Assembly (NCBI GenBank): GCA_023386635.1
Contig: JAEWJH010000107.1
Location: 1-62,984, forward strand
Length of the DNA stretch: 62,984 nucleotides
Direction of reading: 5' to 3'
DNA from: Pseudomonadota bacterium
GTDB lineage: Bacteria > Pseudomonadota > Alphaproteobacteria > Rhizobiales > Xanthobacteraceae
Position 1 is the first letter of the stretch, and each line of letters starts with the position of its first letter. Of the stretch, positions 16,333-22,784 are shown in pieces. Under the pieces are notes generated by a model. The model did no database searches, was not told the origin of the DNA, and worked only from the letters and a program-made list of their open reading frames with translations. The translations under genes were made by a program, and so were the position numbers.

Positions 16333-16623
16333 TCAAAGACCGAGCGATTTCTCATCGACCTGATCGTCTGCCGCGGGAAGCTCGAATCCGGGCGGCAGCG
16401 GCGCGAACAGGGCAGCCTCGATTTCCAAGCGATCCGGTGGCGGCGACGGCCGGCGCAAATAACGATGCAGCGCGATGCAATGGGCCGTCACTTCCACATC
16501 ATGTCCCAGCCGTAGCGCGAGTTCGCGCACCGTCAACGCATAAGGCCGCGACGCCGCCACGGTGGCGACGATCGCTGAATACAGAGCATTTGAGCGTTCG
16601 GTCAGGTCGTTGTCGATGGACAC
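16333..16623 (-). CDS. Hypothetical protein, about 96 aa
   Basis: Probable start GTG 16623 (no ATG nearby, weak ribosome site). Residues about 5-60 look helical and may form a small helix-turn-helix-like fold (ALTVRELALRLGHDVEVTAH); the C-terminus is Pro- and acid-rich. No family recognised. It lies 32 nt after the exported protein at 16656-16973 on the same strand, so it is probably co-transcribed from the EcfG-type promoter at 17011-17035. Confidence 0.55.
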   Translation of the reverse strand: MSIDNDLTERSNALYSAIVATVAASRPYALTVRELALRLGHDVEVTAHCIALHRYLRRPSPPPDRLEIEAALFAPLPPGFELPAADDQVDEKSLGL

Positions 16624-16655
16624 AAAAGTGGACCCGTTACGCGCGGCGATGACGT

Positions 16656-16973
16656 TTAAGCCAGGCAGCGGCTCGCAAAGTTCAATGTCGCATGCGCCGA
16701 AAGATTGCTGAAGGCGGCGTCGCAGCCAACCATGATCTTGCCGCGCACCCGCGCTGCTTCCGGCTTCTGCTTCGCCGGCGCCGTCGGTTGCGCTGCGGGC
16801 TGACGGTCGATCTCGATGCGATCACCCTTGGCTGCACGGTTGACGGTAACGGTGTAATAGCTCTCGGGCTGCAGCATGTCGCGCGTCGCCAGCGTCGCGC
16901 CGGCGGGCGCTGTATATTCGATCGCCAGCAACGCGGCAAAGCCTGCTGCGATGAAGGTGCCGAAGCTGTACAT
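16656..16973 (-). CDS. Small exported or membrane-anchored protein of unknown function
   Basis: 105 aa. An N-terminal hydrophobic segment MYSFGTFIAAGFAALLAIEY (signal peptide or anchor) is followed by a polar, Pro/Ala/Lys-rich middle and a C-terminal part with two Cys (MVGCDAAFSN and ASRCLA). GGAG 7 nt before ATG 16973 fixes the start; the longer ORF upstream would run through the promoter. A perfect EcfG-type promoter (17011-17035) lies 38 nt before the start. No family recognised. Confidence 0.7.
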   Translation of the reverse strand: MYSFGTFIAAGFAALLAIEYTAPAGATLATRDMLQPESYYTVTVNRAAKGDRIEIDRQPAAQPTAPAKQKPEAARVRGKIMVGCDAAFSNLSAHATLNFASRCLA

Positions 16974-17010
16974 GTTTGATCTCCCACGCGCTTCTCGATG
17001 TCGCCGGGAA

Positions 17011-17035
17011 AACGCAGCGCAAGGTCGTACGTTCC
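17011..17035 (-). promoter_or_regulatory. EcfG-type promoter for the 16656-16973 gene
   Basis: Minus strand: GGAAC (17035-17031), 16-nt spacer, CGTT (17014-17011), a perfect match. The predicted leader is about 30 nt. It lies 22 nt beyond the stop of the HWE kinase gene, which is read in the same direction. Confidence 0.75.
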
Positions 17036-17056
17036 GGGATTTTTCGTCGCAGACGA

Positions 17057-18166
17057 TCACTGTGTCGCGAGGTTTTCGCTCGCGGGAATGTGAATATCGC
17101 AACGGAACCCGTCGGGCGCGTAATTCAGGAAGACTCGGGCGCCGAGAGCTTTCGTCAAATTGCGCTCAACCACCAATGTGCCGAAACCCGCACGGTGCGG
17201 CGTTTTAACGGGAGGGCCACCGCTCTCTCGCCAGTGCAGATCGAGCGCGGTGCGCCCTTCGAATTGCCCGACATTCCAGTCGATGGATACCTTGCCGTCA
17301 GGCGAGGACAGCGCGCCGTATTTAGCGGCGTTGGTGCACATTTCATGCAAAGCAAGGCCGAGGCTTTGCGCGGCTTCCGGCTTTACGGTGACATCGCGCC
17401 CCTGCAGCGTCACCTGCGCCTTCGGGCCGCGCAGGTAATGCCCGAGTTGCGAGCGGATCAGCTCCTGCAGCGAGACGCCGCGCCAGCTTTGCTGCACCAG
17501 CAAGTCGTGTGATGCCGCAAGTGCCTGCAGCCGGGCGCTGAAATAATCGAGAAAATCCTCGACCGAACGGGTGTGCGTCGCGGTCTGCCGGGCCATCGCC
17601 TGGATCACCGCCAGAAGGTTTTTCGAGCGATGCGTCAGTTCACGCATGAGCAGGCGCAGATGCGCCTCGCCTTCCTTGCGCGCGGTCACATCGACAATCG
17701 CCGCGACCAGACCGGTGATCCTCCCTTCGGCGTTGCGGGCCGGCTCCATATGCAGCTCGTACCAGCGCGCGGCGCTGTCGTCGCCGATGGCCACTTCCTG
17801 TGTGACGGTTTCGCCATCGAGCACGGCGCGCTTGAGCGCCATGACCTGCGCGCGACTGCCGGCGGGCAGAACCTCATCGTCAGTTTTGCCGATGATGGCG
17901 TCGACCGGCTTACCAAACAGAGGGTTGCTGATGGCCGTGTAGCGCAGAGCCGCGTCTTGCGCGAATACGGTGACTTGGGATCCCTGCAAGGCGGTCTGAT
18001 AACGTCCGAGCATCGCCCGCGCGGACGCGAGTTCGCGTCCCTGCTTGGCCAGGCGCGCCTCCAGCCCCCGGCCGGTCTGCGGCCGCGACGAGCGGGGCGA
18101 GTTGCTGGCACTTTTGTCGGACAAGCCCTTCTCCACCGCCCCGTAATTCGGCAAAAGATGTTTCAT
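17057..18166 (-). CDS. Soluble PAS-HWE sensor histidine kinase
   Basis: 369 aa without membrane spans. A PAS domain (about residues 50-165) is followed by an HWE-type kinase core: phospho-acceptor His179 in LMRELTHRSKNLLAVIQ, N-box LHEMCTNAAKYGALS with the HWE-typical His, and the W-x-E of HWRESGGP. ATG 18166 (MKHLLPNYG) is preferred with AGG just upstream; the longer ORF has no support. HWE/HisKA_2 kinases are the known phosphodonors of PhyR in this class, and phyR lies 1.1 kb away. It is therefore a candidate PhyK-like input kinase, although the best known PhyK proteins have a periplasmic sensor. Confidence 0.88.
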   Translation of the reverse strand: MKHLLPNYGAVEKGLSDKSASNSPRSSRPQTGRGLEARLAKQGRELASARAMLGRYQTALQGSQVTVFAQDAALRYTAISNPLFGKPVDAIIGKTDDEVLPAGSRAQVMALKRAVLDGETVTQEVAIGDDSAARWYELHMEPARNAEGRITGLVAAIVDVTARKEGEAHLRLLMRELTHRSKNLLAVIQAMARQTATHTRSVEDFLDYFSARLQALAASHDLLVQQSWRGVSLQELIRSQLGHYLRGPKAQVTLQGRDVTVKPEAAQSLGLALHEMCTNAAKYGALSSPDGKVSIDWNVGQFEGRTALDLHWRESGGPPVKTPHRAGFGTLVVERNLTKALGARVFLNYAPDGFRCDIHIPASENLATQ

Positions 18167-18241
18167 TTGAACCTGTTGGGGAACGCGATATCGCCGCATC
18201 GGTTGCGTGGCGCACGCCACCGTGGCTTCACGAGGTTGTGG

Positions 18242-18266
18242 GGAACTTCCGCGCATGAGCGCCGTT
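18242..18266 (+). promoter_or_regulatory. EcfG-type promoter with no adjacent protein gene (sRNA promoter)
   Basis: GGAAC (18242-18246), 16-nt spacer, CGTT (18263-18266), a perfect match. The next ORF on this strand starts 216 nt away and has its own promoter. A terminator closes 86 nt downstream instead. A weaker site, GGAAC-N16-GGTT, lies just upstream at 18180-18204. Confidence 0.75.
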
Positions 18267-18271
18267 AACGG

Positions 18272-18358
18272 AGTGACCGGCCGCTTCCCCCTCCCCCTCG
18301 TGCTCGGCCGGCCAATTCGGGCGCAGTCGGCATTCATTTCGCCGGCTGCGCCTTTTTG
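18272..18358 (+). ncRNA. Candidate stress-induced small RNA with a C-rich loop (GsrN-like)
   Basis: The transcription unit runs from a perfect EcfG-type promoter (18242-18266) to a strong Rho-independent terminator (18320-18357), about 87 nt, with no ORF. The 5' part folds into a hairpin with a 7-bp all-GC stem (18277-18283 with 18305-18311) that exposes a 21-nt loop rich in C (CCCCCTCCCCCTC at 18287-18299). Caulobacter GsrN, a sigma-T-dependent sRNA, has the same plan: a 5' hairpin presenting a C-rich loop that pairs with G-rich leaders such as Shine-Dalgarno regions. Position inside the phyR/ecfG locus supports the match. Function and processing are inferred. Confidence 0.72.
18320..18357 (+). 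terminator. Terminator of the candidate sRNA
   Basis: A 12-bp stem with one G-U pair (18320-18331 with 18341-18352), a 9-nt loop ATTCATTTC, then TTTTTG. No protein gene precedes it on this strand, which is what points to a non-coding transcript. Confidence 0.85.
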
Positions 18359-18421
18359 TTCGGGCATCCGTTAAGCGTGTCCGCGATCACCTGCCGCTGC
18401 GAACGGGGGACGGTGTCTGAT

Positions 18422-18446
18422 GGAACAATCCGGCGTGTGGCGCGTT
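18422..18446 (+). promoter_or_regulatory. EcfG-type promoter for the DUF883-like gene
   Basis: GGAAC (18422-18426), 16-nt spacer, CGTT (18443-18446), a perfect match. The ATG at 18482 follows after a leader of about 29 nt. Confidence 0.8.
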
Positions 18447-18481
18447 TTTCCGGGCAGAATCAAAGCACGAGGTATGCGCTC

Positions 18482-18829
18482 ATGAGTACGCGTTCGAAAA
18501 TTTCTTCCGCCACTGCCGATGAAATCGCAGCTATCGAAGATCTGATGCAGGATCTCGAAAAGCGCCTGCGCCGGCTCGGCGCAACCGGCAAAAAAGAAGT
18601 CGAGGGCGGCGCCAGCGATATCCAGGATTTCGTCAGCGAAGCGCTCGCCGGCATCACCTCGCGAGTGCGCGAAGGGGCGAGTTCGGTCTCCGACAAGGTC
18701 GTCGATGAGGCGAGCCGGATCGGCTCCGACACGGTGAAACGCCTGGCCGCCGAGGTGGACCAGCGCCCGCTGGTTATGCTCGCGGTCGCGGCCGGTATCG
18801 GATTTCTGTTCGGCTTGTCGCGCCGCTAA
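18482..18829 (+). CDS. DUF883/ElaB-YqjD-like membrane-anchored protein
   Basis: 115 aa. A long amphipathic helical region (EIAAIEDLMQDLEKRLRRL to about residue 90) precedes one C-terminal membrane span ending in GFLFGLSRR, the layout of the YqjD/ElaB family. In E. coli these are stationary-phase, inner-membrane, ribosome-associated proteins. ATG 18482 sits 36 nt after a perfect EcfG-type promoter. The next gene (18858) is 28 nt downstream and probably in the same operon. Confidence 0.85.
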   Translation: MSTRSKISSATADEIAAIEDLMQDLEKRLRRLGATGKKEVEGGASDIQDFVSEALAGITSRVREGASSVSDKVVDEASRIGSDTVKRLAAEVDQRPLVMLAVAAGIGFLFGLSRR

Positions 18830-18857
18830 ACTCCTCCCAACATCATCGGGGGGTCCC

Positions 18858-19235
18858 ATGCGGGGTGGTCTGAGACTTGGCGATCTGACAGGGGCAATTG
18901 TCGGCGAATTGTTCGGGCGGATGCTATGGCGGGCCGGCGGCGTCGCATTGGCGGCGCTGCTCGGTCTCGTCGCGCTGTATCACCTGACCGTCGCGGCGAT
19001 GCTCAAGCTGGAAATGCTGTACACCCCGATCGAGGCGAGGCTCTGGGTCGGCGTCGGCTATGCCGTCGTCGCACTGGCGATCGTCGTCACGATCTGGGCG
19101 ACGCGCCGCAAGCGCACGGCGCAGCGCGAGCAGATCGCGGGTTTCCTCAATGCGCCAGGCAACGCGCAGATGGCGATGCTGCTGGAGGCGGCGATGGTGG
19201 GCTTCATGGCCGGCAAGAAATCGCCGATCCCTTGA
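18858..19235 (+). CDS. Membrane protein resembling phage-holin-like (YqjE-type) proteins
   Basis: 125 aa with two hydrophobic helices (about residues 26-50, GGVALAALLGLVALYHLTVAA, and 62-82, VGVGYAVVALAIVVTIWA), a basic loop RRKRTAQREQ and a weakly hydrophobic end. It follows the YqjD-like gene by 28 nt, as yqjE follows yqjD in enterobacteria, so it is probably its operon partner under the EcfG-type promoter at 18422. Exact family not certain. Confidence 0.72.
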   Translation: MRGGLRLGDLTGAIVGELFGRMLWRAGGVALAALLGLVALYHLTVAAMLKLEMLYTPIEARLWVGVGYAVVALAIVVTIWATRRKRTAQREQIAGFLNAPGNAQMAMLLEAAMVGFMAGKKSPIP

Positions 19236-19255
19236 TCTTCTCTTTCGTTTAAACA

Positions 19256-19290
19256 ATAAAAAACGCCGCGCAGTGCGCGGCGTTTTTATT
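19256..19290. terminator. Bidirectional terminator between the YqjE-like gene and phyR
   Basis: AAAAAACGCCGCGC and its complement form a long GC-rich stem with a tiny loop (about 19259-19287), with A-run and T-run on either side, between convergent stops at 19235 and 19309. Confidence 0.9.
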
Positions 19291-19308
19291 GGATGTGACG
19301 CAAGCAGA

Positions 19309-20109
19309 TCAGGACGCGCGACGCTCGCGGCGCTTGGCGTTGCGCTCGAAGAACAGCGCCTGGCTGAGAACCGCCGACACGGTCGAGGGCTGGAACGGCT
19401 TGGCGATCAGGAACGCCGGCTCCGGCCGCTCTCCGGTGAGGAAGCGTTCCGGATAGGCAGTGATGAAGATCACCGGCACCTCGAAGCTGCGCAGCAGTTC
19501 GTTCACCGCATCAAGACCCGAGCTGCCGTCTGCGAGCTGGATGTCCGCGAGGATCAGGCCCGGCTGCTTGGTCTTGGCCAGCGCCACCGCCTCGCTATGG
19601 GTGCGGGCGACGCCGATGACATTGTGGCCGAGGTTCTCGACCAGCCCCTCGAGATCGAGCGCGATGAAGGTCTCGTCCTCGATGATCAGCACGTCGGTGG
19701 CGATCTCTGCCGCCAACTCCTGACCGGATTCCTCGACCAGCCGGCGCAGGGCCGGCACGTCGACGTCCAGCACCTTGGCCGCGTCGTCCTCCGACATGCC
19801 CTCAAGCGCCACCAGCAGGAACGCCTGCCGGGGTTTCGGGGTGATCTGGGACAATCGCGCCTCGGCGGGCATGTTCGGCGCCGGGGCCTGAACCCCCTCG
19901 TTGGCCGAGACCGAATTCCAGATCTTGGTGAATACCTTGTAGAGGGCGACCCGGGTGGAAGCGTCCCGCTGAAGCACCTTGGGATCGCTGATGAGCGCCT
20001 CCAGGGTCGCGGCCACATAGGCGTCGCCGGATTGCTGGCTGCCGGCCAGCGCCCGCGCATAGCGGCGCAGATACGGCAGATGCTGGGCTATCGCTTGAGA
20101 CGTCGACAA
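19309..20109 (-). CDS. phyR: PhyR, anti-anti-sigma response regulator of the general stress response
   Basis: 266 aa with the PhyR domain order: a sigma-factor-like N-terminal half (residues about 1-130, LPYLRRYARALAGSQQ, PKPRQAFLLVALEGMSEDDA) and a C-terminal receiver (about 138-260) with the acidic pair E144/D145, phospho-acceptor D189 (LILADIQLADGSSG) and the conserved Lys of IAKPFQP. When phosphorylated, PhyR binds NepR and frees the sigma factor EcfG. It is divergent from nepR-ecfG, the standard arrangement, and the shared 226-nt gap holds EcfG-type promoters in both directions, so the circuit probably feeds itself. Confidence 0.97.
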   Translation of the reverse strand: MSTSQAIAQHLPYLRRYARALAGSQQSGDAYVAATLEALISDPKVLQRDASTRVALYKVFTKIWNSVSANEGVQAPAPNMPAEARLSQITPKPRQAFLLVALEGMSEDDAAKVLDVDVPALRRLVEESGQELAAEIATDVLIIEDETFIALDLEGLVENLGHNVIGVARTHSEAVALAKTKQPGLILADIQLADGSSGLDAVNELLRSFEVPVIFITAYPERFLTGERPEPAFLIAKPFQPSTVSAVLSQALFFERNAKRRERRAS

Positions 20110-20215
20110 GTATCCCTCCCGCTTGAAAAGCCCCCGGAACCGTCGGCCGGCTCAAAGGGTGCACCCAAGTCCGCTGGGCGCAAATGGCGGTCCCGGAGCC
20201 GGGACCCGCCCCGAC

Positions 20216-20240
20216 AACCCGCAGTCCACAAAAAAGTTCC
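20216..20240 (-). promoter_or_regulatory. Probable EcfG-type promoter of phyR
   Basis: Minus strand: GGAAC (20240-20236), 16-nt spacer, GGTT (20219-20216); one base off the CGTT consensus. The leader to the phyR start would be about 100 nt. Confidence 0.6.
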
Positions 20241-20248
20241 ATACACCC

Positions 20249-20273
20249 GGAACCTTCGGCCATTTCAAGTGTT
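20249..20273 (+). promoter_or_regulatory. EcfG-type promoter of nepR-ecfG
   Basis: GGAAC (20249-20253), 16-nt spacer, TGTT (20270-20273), one base off consensus. It lies 63 nt before the nepR start and only 8 nt from the divergent phyR promoter. Autoregulation of this operon is the rule in the class. Confidence 0.75.
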
Positions 20274-20335
20274 CTGCCCCGGAGCTCAGACATTTGTTGT
20301 TTTCGGGGCTCAGCTTGGGGGGATTGAGATCGACG

Positions 20336-20545
20336 ATGAACGACACCAAACGATCAACAACCGGACAACCCATGCAAGGCGCCATTGACCAGAAGAAGCC
20401 CAGCGCGAAGCTCAGCCGGGAAATCCAGGCCAAGCTCGGGCAGCAGCTTCGCGCTGTGTACGACGATGTCGTGAACCAGGGGGTCCCCGACCGGTTCGCC
20501 GCCCTGCTCGAACAACTCGAGAAGTCGGACAAAGGAAACTCGTGA
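20336..20545 (+). CDS. nepR: NepR, anti-sigma factor of EcfG
   Basis: 69 aa. The NepR core is clear: a first helix EIQAKLGQQLRAVYDDVVNQ, the linker GVPDRF and a second helix AALLEQLEK (residues 29-63), flanked by disordered ends. NepR holds EcfG inactive until phosphorylated PhyR takes it away. The start at 20336 is the only ATG that fits family length. The stop TGA overlaps the ecfG start by one base (TGATG), so the two are probably translated in a coupled way. Confidence 0.95.
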   Translation: MNDTKRSTTGQPMQGAIDQKKPSAKLSREIQAKLGQQLRAVYDDVVNQGVPDRFAALLEQLEKSDKGNS

Positions 20546-21087
20546 TGGATCCAGCCGTTCGCCAAGCCGTGCTGAACGCGATCCCGAGCCTTCGCGCGTT
20601 CGCCATTTCGCTCTGCGGTAACGTGGACCGCGCCGACGATCTCGTGCAGGAAACCATGCTGCGCGCCCTTGCCAATATCCATTCGTTCCAGCCCGGCACC
20701 AATATGTCCGCCTGGCTGTTCACGATCCTGCGCAACCACTTCCGCTCGGAATACCGCAAACGTCGCCGCGAGGTGGAAGACACCGACGGCAGCTACGCGG
20801 AAAGCCTGAAATCGCATCCCGAGCAGCAGGGCCATGTCGAATTCGGAGAATTCCGCGTAGCGCTGGCCAAGCTTCCGCCGGACCAGCGCGAAGCGCTGAT
20901 CCTGGTCGGCGCCTCGGGCTTCTCCTACGAGGAAGCCGCCAATATCTGCGGCTGCGCGGTCGGTACCATCAAGTCGCGCGTCAATCGTGCCCGCACCCGT
21001 CTCGCCGAGCTGATGTCGATCGACAATGTCGACGAATTCGGTCCGGACCACACGACCCGCGCGGTGCTCGCCGGCGGAGACCGCTGA
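20545..21087 (+). CDS. ecfG: EcfG, ECF sigma factor of the general stress response
   Basis: 180 aa ECF sigma factor: region 2 (about residues 15-80, DRADDLVQETMLRALANIHS, with -10 contact helix MSAWLFTILRNHFRSEYRK) and region 4 (about 110-160, LPPDQREALILVGASGFSYE, AVGTIKSRVNRARTRL). No extra C-terminal domain, as expected for ECF15. It should recognise GGAAC-N16-17-CGTT, the sites marked through this region. ATG 20545 overlaps the nepR stop. Confidence 0.96.
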   Translation: MDPAVRQAVLNAIPSLRAFAISLCGNVDRADDLVQETMLRALANIHSFQPGTNMSAWLFTILRNHFRSEYRKRRREVEDTDGSYAESLKSHPEQQGHVEFGEFRVALAKLPPDQREALILVGASGFSYEEAANICGCAVGTIKSRVNRARTRLAELMSIDNVDEFGPDHTTRAVLAGGDR

Positions 21088-21088
21088 C

Positions 21089-21568
21089 GTGCTCGCGCGA
21101 ACGGACGACGGGGCGCCTGATCCAAAGCGGAATCATGCGCCCCACCAAGCGTCTTCCAAGCCGCATCGTGTTTCCGGCTTCACGCGCTTTGCCCGGCAGA
21201 TTTCGCATTTTGCCGGTCACCCGGCGACCTTCTGCGCCGCCGTGGCGATCGTCGTCATCTGGGCGTTTACGGGCCCGCTGTTCGGCTATTCGGACGCGTG
21301 GCAGCTCGTTATCAATACCGGCACGACGATCATCACCTTCCTGATGGTGTTCCTGATCCAGAGCTCGCAAAATCGCGATTCCATGGAAATCCAGTTGAAG
21401 CTCACCGAACTCGTCCTCGCGGTGCGCGGCGCCAATGACCGCATCGCCGCGATCGAAGACTTGTCCGACACCGAGCTGGAAGAGTTGCATCGCGATAGCC
21501 ATGCGCGCGCTCAAGCCGCATGCGACGCTATCGAAAAACGGAAAGAATCGCGGCAAGAACAGGCCTGA
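21089..21568 (+). CDS. Low-affinity iron permease-family membrane protein
   Basis: About 159 aa from GTG 21089, which has GGAGA upstream inside the ecfG tail; an ATG start is not available at this position. Two membrane spans (about residues 40-62 and 68-88: FCAAVAIVVIWAF, VINTGTTIITFLMVFLIQ) followed by the motif SSQNRDSMEIQLKLTELVLA and a charged C-terminus, typical of the PF04120 group. Only 1 nt separates it from ecfG, so it is part of the nepR-ecfG operon. The name comes from yeast Fet4 and does not prove iron transport in bacteria. Confidence 0.82.
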   Translation: MLARTDDGAPDPKRNHAPHQASSKPHRVSGFTRFARQISHFAGHPATFCAAVAIVVIWAFTGPLFGYSDAWQLVINTGTTIITFLMVFLIQSSQNRDSMEIQLKLTELVLAVRGANDRIAAIEDLSDTELEELHRDSHARAQAACDAIEKRKESRQEQA

Positions 21569-21640
21569 TAACGCGGCCGGACGTCTCAAGTCGCGTAAAC
21601 GGTTCGAGAACCACGGCCGCCGGAAATTTGCCGCAAAGCG

Positions 21641-21665
21641 GGAACCTTACGTTAGTGTCCGTGTT
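21641..21665 (+). promoter_or_regulatory. EcfG-type promoter of the glycine-zipper lipoprotein
   Basis: GGAAC (21641-21645), 16-nt spacer, TGTT (21662-21665), the same form as the nepR promoter. The ATG at 21711 follows after about 39 nt. Confidence 0.65.
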
Positions 21666-21710
21666 ATCGAGCCGTGTTAGATCAAAACTGAAGCACAGCG
21701 GGAGCAACCT

Positions 21711-21974
21711 ATGAAAAAGATTCTTCTTGTCGCAGCCGCAGCCCTGACGCTCGCGGGATGTCAGACCGAGCGGCAGGACCGCGCCCTTGGCGGCGCACTG
21801 ATCGGCGGCGGCGCAGGTGCGCTGGTCGGCGGTCTCGCCACCGGTACGGCGGGCGGCGCGCTCGCCGGCGCGGCGATCGGCGGCGTCGGCGGCGCCATCA
21901 TCGGCGATGCCACCACCCCGAACCGCTGCCGCTATGTGGACCGTTACGGCCGTACCCGCTGGTATCGCTGCTAA
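21711..21974 (+). CDS. Glycine-zipper lipoprotein
   Basis: 87 aa. A lipoprotein signal MKKILLVAAAALTLAGCQ (lipobox LAGC, Cys17) leads to a Gly/Ala-rich region with repeated GGxxG spacing (GGALIGGGAGALVGGLATG and on) that can insert in the envelope, then a basic end RCRYVDRYGRTRWYRC with two Cys. Similar to YMGG/glycine-zipper outer membrane lipoproteins. The EcfG-type promoter at 21641-21665 places it in the stress regulon. A terminator follows. Confidence 0.83.
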   Translation: MKKILLVAAAALTLAGCQTERQDRALGGALIGGGAGALVGGLATGTAGGALAGAAIGGVGGAIIGDATTPNRCRYVDRYGRTRWYRC

Positions 21975-21999
21975 CGCATCCCGTCTGGCGAAACGCTGC

Positions 22000-22027
22000 A
22001 AAGGTCCGCGCCACCGCGCGGGCCTTT
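22000..22027 (+). terminator. Terminator of the lipoprotein gene
   Basis: AAAGGTCCGCG and CGCGCGGGCCTTT pair with a small mismatch around a CCAC loop (22000-22026), followed by TTTGTC. It begins about 26 nt after the stop. Confidence 0.7.
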
Positions 22028-22144
22028 GTCATTTCTGAAGATTTTGTCATTTCCGAAGCTGTTGTTTTCAGAAAGCGCGCGGTTGCGCGGACGTGAGCCG
22101 TGCGGCACGATGGAATCCCGCCTTCCTCGTCGAGATTTCCCCTC

Positions 22145-22777
22145 ATGGCCAAACGCAAAGCCGCCCCGCGCGGCGCCCGAAAATCTGCCTCCCGCAAAGG
22201 CGCAAAACGCCCGCCGGCGCGCCTGACGGCCATCGCCGAGGACCAGCGCACGCCAGAGCAGCAGGCCCTCGTCGATGCGATCAGCTCGGGCCCGCGCGGC
22301 CACTTCAACAACAGCGGGCCGTTCGCGATCTGGCTGCATGCACCGGCGTTCGGCATGCCGGCGCAAAAGCTCGGCGGCTTCGCACGGCTTGAGACCGGCG
22401 TGCCGTCCCGCCTCTCCGAATTCGCGATCCTGGTCACGGCGCGGTTGTGGCGCTCGCATTACGAATGGTTCGTGCATGCGCCGATCGCCGAGAAGGCCGG
22501 CGTCAAGGCGCGCACCATCGCCGATTTGCGCGCCGGCCGCGCGCCGCGCACCGCCGCGAAGGACGAGCGCGCGATCTACGATTTCATCGTCGAATTGTAC
22601 AAGACGCGGCGCGTCGGCGACCGCAACTACAAGCGCGTCCACGCGCTGCTCGGCGAGCAGGCGACCGTCGAGCTGGTCGGCATCCTCGGCTATTACGTTA
22701 TGGTGGCGATGTCGATCAACGTCTTCCGGATGCTGCCGCCGGACGACGCCGAACTGCCGTTCGGCGCCGAGAAATAG
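22145..22777 (+). CDS. Carboxymuconolactone decarboxylase-family protein
   Basis: 210 aa. A basic, disordered N-terminus (AKRKAAPRGARKSASRKG) is followed by an AhpD/CMD-like helical domain: GPFAIWLHAPAFGMPAQKLG, RLSEFAILVTARLWRSHYEW and LGYYVMVAMSINVFRMLPP. The CxxC pair of AhpD-type peroxidase partners is absent, so redox activity of that kind is unlikely. ATG 22145 is chosen over an ATG 45 nt earlier because the upstream part is unlike the family. Role unknown. It converges with the DedA-fusion gene, with 7 nt between the stops. Confidence 0.85.
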   Translation: MAKRKAAPRGARKSASRKGAKRPPARLTAIAEDQRTPEQQALVDAISSGPRGHFNNSGPFAIWLHAPAFGMPAQKLGGFARLETGVPSRLSEFAILVTARLWRSHYEWFVHAPIAEKAGVKARTIADLRAGRAPRTAAKDERAIYDFIVELYKTRRVGDRNYKRVHALLGEQATVELVGILGYYVMVAMSINVFRMLPPDDAELPFGAEK

Positions 22778-22784
22778 CGGACGC

